This document shows positions 57,643-64,000 of a stretch of 64,000 bases of DNA, piece by piece. This DNA comes from Zygnema cylindricum (Eukaryota; Streptophyta; Zygnematophyceae; Zygnematales; Zygnemataceae). A program made the translations under genes and the position numbers. Within the stretch, counting starts at the first letter, position 1, and each line of letters begins with the position of its first letter. The stretch spans positions 20,353 through 84,352 of the forward strand of contig JBBHKE010002898.1 in NCBI GenBank assembly GCA_037447655.1, given 5' to 3'. The notes under the pieces were generated by a model, which saw only the letters and a program-made list of their open reading frames with translations, did not search any database and had not been told where the DNA came from.

Positions 57643-58213
57643 CATAGTTCAAAAGTAGGTGAAAGTAGGCCCATACAATATGCCTATTGTATGCAAAACA
57701 TACAATATGCCCTTAAGACCCATATTGTATTGGTCGAAAAATGAAAAAAAAAAAGTTATAGGGTTGAGTTGCACATCGATCGATAGAGAATTAAACGTCA
57801 TGTCTAAATTTTGAAAAAAAATCGGACAAAAAAAACAATTTATGTGAGTTTTGAGGTAAAACTTATTTAAACCATTAGATTCAGACGATCGGGCGGTCTC
57901 TGATCAAAGTAGTGATCTAAGAAGATCACATGAAAAGCCCATAATACAACTTACGATAGGACTATCTGTCATATTAGCGTATGCAATTTTGAACGTCCGC
58001 GTGTTTTAGTTCGCTAAAAAATTTCGTCCGTCGACGTGCGCTGAACTATGATCATACGTCATGCGCTGAACTATGATCATACGTCAGATTCGTACGTCCG
58101 TACAAGTGTCCACAACGAGCACCCATTATGTATGCCTACTCTACGCGAGTTTAGTGCCAAGTTTTGTGCGCCTACCAAAGGCCTACCATAAAAACGCCTA
58201 CTTTTGAACTATG
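57643..58213. mobile_element. hAT-like MITE A1 (17-bp TIR)
   Basis: TIRs CATAGTTCAAAAGTAGG and complement, flanked by TTGCAGAC and TTGCATAC (8 bp, one mismatch). The other arm of the fold-back shows the empty site (TTGCAGACAGCC in complement). 571 bp, non-coding. Confidence 0.8.
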
Positions 58214-58278
58214 TTGCATACAGTCACTTTTTGTCGTTACGTAAGCTCCACATTGAAAGCACGTTGGACATTAACTTA

Positions 58279-58915
58279 GGGTATGGTTACATCAGACGAA
58301 AAGTGAGGCTTAATACATAATTTTGTACTTGCCCGTACCATACCGTACTATATTTTCGCGAGCCTCTTGAAAACAACATTACAGAAAATAAGATTACGAT
58401 TCTCCAAGTATCCGGGAGAAGACGTCGACCGTCCGATTACATTCTGGTCTTCATCTGCGAAGCAACCGCTCCATACGCCTCTGTATTGGTGAACCCACCT
58501 CGCGGAGGTGGGTTCAACAATACAGAACCAGTCAATTCGCAACACCTGGACGATAGACACGTGCGTCGATGAAAAATGAAAATTTTCACACGCCCTCAAA
58601 GTCACGTGCCTTCGGACAAGGTAACCGTAAAATCTTTGCCGAAAAGAAATACGGTTTTTTCTTAAAAGTCAACAGAGTGAAGGAGATACCTGAGGTACAT
58701 TGACGCGGTACACTTGTGAAGTACACGTACGTATTACGCAAGTACGGATTTCCATACGAAAATGGTCGGTTTCCAAATCTTTGACGATTTTAGAGATTAG
58801 ATTTTCAACCTACGTGGAGTCACTCAAATAAAAACACGTATGTAAAACTTATTTACAGACGATACGCGATGTAACCTCCGTACTATTACAGAGACCACTT
58901 GATGTTACCATACCC
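58279..58915. mobile_element. PIF/Harbinger-like MITE, TTA target (P-c)
   Basis: TIRs GGGTATGGTTACATCA and complement, TTA on both sides (58276-58278, 58916-58918). 637 bp. It has the internal palindrome AACCCACCTCG/CGGAGGTGGGTT (58493-58515), shared with P-b. The empty site is visible in the opposite arm. Confidence 0.8.
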
Positions 58916-59004
58916 TTAGCCGCAAAATTGAAATTTAGTCGTCAAAGCGTTACATTGAGCTAGACACAAACTGGAATGAAACCTTTTTAAAGTGAACTAC
59001 TGTA

Positions 59005-59211
59005 CACCGTGAATCGCTATTAGCGTCAATGACTCTAATTGCGGTACCCCGTTTTTTTACCCAAATTCTCAAATAGAATTAATAAAAAAGCTTAAAAAAA
59101 CAAATTAGAGTAAATGATTTCCTTCAAAACCCCCAAATTTCCAAATAGCGTGGATAATGCTATTTGTTTCATAACGCTATCTATTTCTAAACGCTAATAG
59201 CGATTCACGGT
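59005..59211. mobile_element. TA-flanked MITE, short class, M6
   Basis: TIRs CACCGTGAATCGCTATTAG and complement, with TA on both sides. 207 bp. Confidence 0.75.
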
Positions 59212-59309
59212 GTAATGAAAGTCTTGTACGGAAATATTAAAACGCACGAAACGAAATAAATTTTGTACCCTATACTAAAACGAACCGGGGTAGAAGTATC
59301 AATTGAAGT

Positions 59310-59603
59310 CATAGTTCAAAAGTAGGCGCTTTTATGGTAGGCCTTTGGTCGGAGCCTTTATCGTAAGTTGTGTTATGGGCTTTTCATGTGATTTTCTTAG
59401 ATCGCTACTTTGATCGGCGACCGTCCGATCGTCCGAATATGACGGTGTAAATAAATTTATTTGGTCCGAATGTTTTAATTGGTACGAATGTTTTAATTGG
59501 TCCGAAGAGGTCCAACTACAATATGGGTCTTAAGGCCATACTGTATGTTTTGCATACATTAGGCATATTGTATGGGCCTACTTTCACCTACTTTTGAACT
59601 ATG
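59310..59603. mobile_element. hAT-like MITE A2
   Basis: Same TIR as A1, opposite orientation, 294 bp. It is flanked by ATTGAAGT and ATTGAAAT. It lies near the centre of the fold-back. Confidence 0.8.
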
Positions 59604-59739
59604 ATTGAAATTAAATGAAAAAAATGCGCGTCGTCACGCGCGATGAAATCGAGCCACACTATCTATGAATCAACATTCTTAAATTGACAGGGAAATTTCG
59701 TTTCGTGCGTTTTAATATTTTCGTACAAGACTTACAGTA

Positions 59740-60239
59740 CACCGCGAGTCGTAATTAGAGTAAATTACTTTAATTCGGTCTCTCGAAATTTCGACTCTAT
59801 CACATGAAATAGAGTAAATGATTCTAATTTGTTCATTATTCTATTTAAGGTAAATTTTAATTAACGTTTCTAATTATAACATAGGTTCGTTTTCAATGGT
59901 GTGGAGTACGGACGACCTCGGACCGTGCAAAATTGTACATTATTAAGTAAAAAAGTACAAATAATGATTTAGTACAGGTTGTTATCATGTAACTGCGTTT
60001 TAACAAACCGCATAGTGCAAACGTCATTGTGACGATAAATTGTACGTTTTGCCAAATTCTGTACGAATACCTTATTTATAGTAGAGGATATTAGCGTGCC
60101 AAATTATAGTACTTAAATAAATTAGAGTAAACTTCATAGTTGAAACAACTCTTTCACACAAATTAGCCTTCATTACTCTATTTTTTTTTTTAGTTTTTGT
60201 ACTCTAATTTTTTCGTTACTCTAATTACGATTCGGGGTG
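59740..60239. mobile_element. TA-flanked MITE, M7
   Basis: TIRs CACCGCGAGTCGTAATTAG and complement (few mismatches), TA on both sides, 500 bp. Confidence 0.8.
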
Positions 60240-60278
60240 TAGTTCAGTTTAATGAGGTTTCGTTTCAGTTTGCGTCTA

Positions 60279-60892
60279 CACCGCGAATCGTAATTAGAGT
60301 AAATTACTCTAATTCGGTCGCTCAAAATTTTGACTCTATGACCTCAAATAGAGTAAACGATTCTATTTTTTTCATTATTATAATTTAGGTAAGTTTAATT
60401 AGCGTAAAATATTGTAACATAGGTTCGTTTAAATAGTGTGGAGTACGGACGACGCTCGACCGTGCAAGATTGTACTTTTGTAAGTAAAAAGGTACAAATA
60501 ATGATTTAATAGAATCGCGCTCGCACGTGAAATCGCACTGCACGAAAAATCAATCACATCCAAAAAAAGTCGTTCGCATAACTCTCGTCCGTCGACAACA
60601 TCGTCGGCAGTGTGAACATTAACGGACATTCAGCGCGACAAATAATACTAACGTCATAATGACGTCAAAACTATACGGACTGACAGATTTTGTACGTCTA
60701 CGTAATTTAGTGTTCATAATTTCAGCGCGGATATTTATTGCCGACATAACCCAATATAGTGTACTTAAATAAATTAGAGTAAACTTCCTATGTGAAAAAG
60801 TTCTATCACATAAATTAGAGTTCATTTCTCTAATTGTTATTTTTTGTTTTTTTACTCTAATTTTTTCATTACTCTAATTACGATTCGCGGTG
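60279..60892. mobile_element. TA-flanked MITE, M8a
   Basis: TIRs CACCGCGAATCGTAATTAG and complement. 614 bp, with a different middle from M7, M8b and M9 (about 60510-60640). It shares its right TA with M8b. Confidence 0.8.
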
Positions 60893-60894
60893 TA

Positions 60895-61393
60895 CACCGC
60901 GAATCGTAAATAGGGTAAATTACTCTAATTCAGTCGCTCGGAATTTCGACTCTTTCACATCAAATAGAGTAAAGATTCTAATTTTTTCATTATTCTATTT
61001 AAGTTAAAGTTTAATTAGCGTTTTTAATTATAATATAGGTTCGTTTTAAATAGTGTGGAGTACGGGCGACCTCATACCGTACAAAATTGTACTTTATTAA
61101 GTAAAAAAGTACAAATAATTATTTAATTCAGGTCGTTATCATGTTAGTGCGTTTTAACAAACCGCGTAGTGCACACGTCATAGTGACGTTAAAATATACG
61201 TTTTGCCAAATTTTGTACAAATACCTTATTTACAGTAGAGGATATTAGCGTGCCAAATTAGAGTACTTAAATAAAATAGAGTAAACTTCATAGTTGAAAT
61301 AGCTCTATCACATAAATTAGCGTTCATTACTCTATTTTTTTTTTAAATTTTTGTACTCTAATTTTTTCATTACTCTAATTACGATTCGTGGTG
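60895..61393. mobile_element. TA-flanked MITE, M8b
   Basis: TIRs CACCGCGAATCGTAAATAG and complement, 499 bp. It abuts M8a through a single TA (60893-60894). Confidence 0.8.
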
Positions 61394-61685
61394 TAGTTCA
61401 ATGTAACGCTTACACGGCTAAATTTCGATTTTGCGGCTAAGTTAATGTCCAACGTGCTTTCACCGTGGAGCTCACGTAACGACAAAAATTGGCTGTCTGC
61501 AACACTTTTATTTACATGTGGTTGCCGCAGTTTTGTTAACGTAAACTTTCGCTGGCCGTGTGAATTGCTCTTTTTTTGATGACGGTCGATGTTCGCAAGC
61601 GTGACAAAAGTTTAAGCGGTTGAAACAATTTTTTGAAAGTCAAAGATGTCCAACCGATTGACCGTCAAATTTAGACTCAACGGTA

Positions 61686-62212
61686 CACCCTGAATCGTAA
61701 TTAGAGTAATGAAAAAATTAGAGTACAAAAACTAAAAAACAAATTAGAGTACAAAATCTAAAAAAAAAAATTAGAGTAATGAACGCTAATTTATGTGATA
61801 GAGTTGTTTCAACTATGAAGTTTACTCTAGTTTATTGAAGTACTCTAATTTGGCACACTAATATCCTCTACTGTAAATAAGGTATTCATACAGAATTTGG
61901 CAAAACGTACAGTTTATCATCACTATGACGTTTGCACTACGCGGTTTGTTAAAACGCAGTTACATGATAACGACCTGTATTAAATCATTATTTGTACTTT
62001 TTTACTTAATACAGTAAAATTTTGCACGGTCGGAGGTCGTCCGTACTCCACACTATTGAAAACGAACATATATTAGAATTGAAAATTTTAATTAAACTTT
62101 ACCTTAAGTAGAATAATGAAAAAAATAGAATAATTTACTCTATTTCATGTGATAGAGTTGAAATTTCGAGCGACCGAATTAGAGTAATTTACTCTAATTA
62201 CGATTCGCGGTG
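61686..62212. mobile_element. TA-flanked MITE, M9
   Basis: TIRs CACCCTGAATCGTAATTAG and complement, with TA on both sides, 527 bp. It lies in the right arm of the fold-back at a site empty in the left arm. Confidence 0.8.
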
Positions 62213-62364
62213 TACTTTACTAGTACAAATGTGTACTTCGAACGTACCATTTTTGACAAAATGACGTAAGTGACTGTGCGCAACCAAAACAATCACTGCC
62301 ATGATCAATTCCCTAAATTTTTACAAGACCAATGAACTTTTCATTGAATATGGACCAATGAGAA

Positions 62365-62435
62365 TAAGGCGAAGACGAAGACGAAGACGAGAACAAAGAC
62401 GAGAACGAATACGAGAACGAAGACGAAGACGAGGA
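62365..62435 (+). repeat. GAAGAC/GAGAAC minisatellite
   Basis: About ten hexamer units directly outside the fold-back's right end. Confidence 0.9.
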
Positions 62436-64000
62436 GGGAGGCCGAAGACCTTTGGATTTTAGCGAAGATTTTGTACAACTTTGCAGAGCGTTAGGGTATG
62501 TCTCCATGTGCGGAAGTAAGGGTTTCTTTGTCGTTTTCCTCAAAAACATAGCGTCGTACCGCTTAAGTTACAACCGTACAAAGAAATTGAAAAAAGTAGA
62601 AATACATTCCGATGAACATAATTCAATAATTACAATTTACTTTTTCTGAAAGAAAATGACGATTATTAATAAATATAACTTCAAATTTTCTCGACATCCG
62701 TTCGAATAATGTCGGTTTTCTACATTGAGCCAGTTAGGACATCTCAAATTTCATTGAGAATTATTTTTTTTCTTCCAATTTTTCAACTTTGTTTTATTTT
62801 GTTTGACTCTTTATCCCTAAATATATAGTCATTGCTTGTTGATAAAGTCCCCCCTTTTTTTTAACAATCGGATAAGTTAATAGTTTTAATTTCTGGTGGA
62901 AAAAAATTAATAAGATTGCAGAAGCTAGAATTAATTTTGAGGCAAAATAGTGTTGAGCCTCTCAATTTGCATTCGTTTTTCTTTTTTTCTTTTTTGGGCG
63001 TAGTCTAAGTAAATGTTTAGATTTTTTTGTAAGATAGCATATTAGTATTTCTCATTTATTTCAATGATGTGTGAAACATCATTTTTACTTAAAACCTTTT
63101 CTCAAATTTTATCTGTAATGGATTATAATGTATGATAAGTATGTTGTCAATTTTTTTTCGAGCTCGCAATAATGTTTACATGGTGTATATATTATAATAA
63201 AATTCAAACATTTTGTTTGGAGAGTGCTAAACGAATGCAAAACTGATATTTTACAATATTTGTTAGTTTTCCATGTTTAGACCAAAAGTCCTTTATACCC
63301 GGTTCTTCATTCCCATTATGAATTTTTGAATTTCATGATTCACAAATTCTGCTTTACGTATTTTCCACGAACCAATTTCATTACCGCTGATTAAACCCGT
63401 CAACTGATTCTCGATACTATTTTAGAATTTTGTTTAAGAAACTTCTTCCTTGTACTGCTTATAAATTTGTCAGTTTTGACCACGGATTTCAGGCTTAGGG
63501 TGTGTCCCCATGTGCATAAGTAAGGGTTTTTTCCTGTCGTTTTGCTGTAAAACTTAGCGCCGTACTGCCTAAGTTGCAACCGTACGAAGGAATCGCAAAT
63601 TTGTGGAGTACAATTTGCGTCATCCCTGAACTTAGGATGTACGAAAAGTTGTCGTCTTGTGCTTTTCGACCCACTTCGACGACAAAAAACGTCATCTTCA
63701 ACCTTATCTTTAAAACACATGCGCGATGTGATTTAAAATTAGGTTTTTTCGATTGACAAATAGGAACATATTTTCGCGCGTGCCGTAAATTTCGACAAAA
63801 ATCCTACGATTTTCAAGGACAAAGAAAAGTACATAGTTCGCTATGTTTTGTCCGTTTGGGTTTTAATACGACAAAGACAAGTACACAATTTGTTTGGATT
63901 TGTCCGTTTTCGTCTAGTACGGTTTTTTTTTTTTGCAGGGGTCTTCAAATTCCGATGCCATTTCACGTCGACCGGACAGGAGACGCGAAGGCAAAGCGCC
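62436..64000. other. AT-rich region with two related transposon ends
   Basis: TTAGGGTATGTCTCCATGTG at 62491 and TTAGGGTGTGTCCCCATGTG at 63495 are each followed by ~120 bases of shared sequence (AAGTAAGGGTTT ... GTACCGCTTAAGTTACAACC). They look like left ends of a second TTA-target family. No right ends were seen. No gene recognised. Confidence 0.55.

Larger units (their letters stand above)
57353..62313. mobile_element. 5-kb fold-back (long inverted repeat) element
   Basis: Arms begin GGGAATTGATCATGGCAGTG at 57353 and end with the complement at 62313, with TA on both sides. Matching blocks can be followed inward: 57353-57450 with 62215-62313, 57455-57642 with 61500-61683, 58214-58278 and 58916-59000 with 61396-61500 and 60241-60278, and 59214-59265 with 59690-59738. 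Each arm has been interrupted independently by smaller elements. No transposase ORF is present. The parent type (TA-target DNA transposon or simple inverted duplication) is uncertain. Confidence 0.7.

Noticed and set aside
57353-62313. Bacterial or CRISPR-like repeat array
   Set aside because: The repeats are pairwise inverted TIRs of 200-600-bp elements with TA targets, not regularly spaced short direct repeats.
62313-62549. 78-codon minus-strand Ser-rich ORF
   Set aside because: Mostly a translation of the GAAGAC/GAGAAC minisatellite.

Overview
This window is nuclear DNA of a eukaryote, almost certainly in the green-plant (streptophyte) lineage. Four things point there: a thioredoxin with the WCRKC active site and a plastid-type leader; Ty1/copia elements whose primer-binding sites match the plant initiator tRNA-Met (two families use its 3' end, one uses its anticodon half); intron-containing genes with GT-AG junctions; and CCAAT/Kozak contexts typical of plant genes. 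The species cannot be fixed from the sequence. A bryophyte, a charophyte alga or a seed-free vascular plant all fit.

Host genes are few and lie mainly in the first 13 kb. The 3' half of a cytosolic-type threonyl-tRNA synthetase (+, six exons, 112-4069) comes first. A complete two-exon peroxisomal enoyl-CoA delta isomerase (-, 7647-6436) ends in SKL. It is divergently arranged with a tandem pair of pseudokinase-like exons (8234-8941 and 10249-10964), which are followed by coiled-coil exons (12131-12949). Near 56 kb lie the first two exons of a WCRKC thioredoxin (-); its later exons were not found.

The rest is mobile DNA. From 13 to 26 kb there are small DNA transposons (TA-flanked, TAA-flanked and 8-bp-TSD types), a tRNA-derived SINE and broken copia LTRs with canonical PBSs. 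From 27 to 49 kb there is a copia cluster. E1 (27111-33522, -) is intact, with 1030-bp LTRs, a CTCTC target duplication and a 1452-codon gag-pol ORF. E2 (34179-38456, +) is a short relative with 1197-bp LTRs and one gag-like ORF running from LTR to LTR. E3 (39823-48931, -) is a decayed relative of E2, split by a nested decayed relative of E1 (E4). All use a PBS that matches the anticodon half of initiator tRNA-Met, and in E1 and E2 the gag start codon lies inside the 5' LTR, so translation would read through the PBS.

From 49 to 52.4 kb there is a decayed hAT transposase between direct repeats. From 57.35 to 62.31 kb there is a 5-kb inverted repeat (fold-back element) whose arms have been hit by at least eight smaller elements of three kinds. 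No CRISPR array, rRNA gene or intact tRNA gene was seen.
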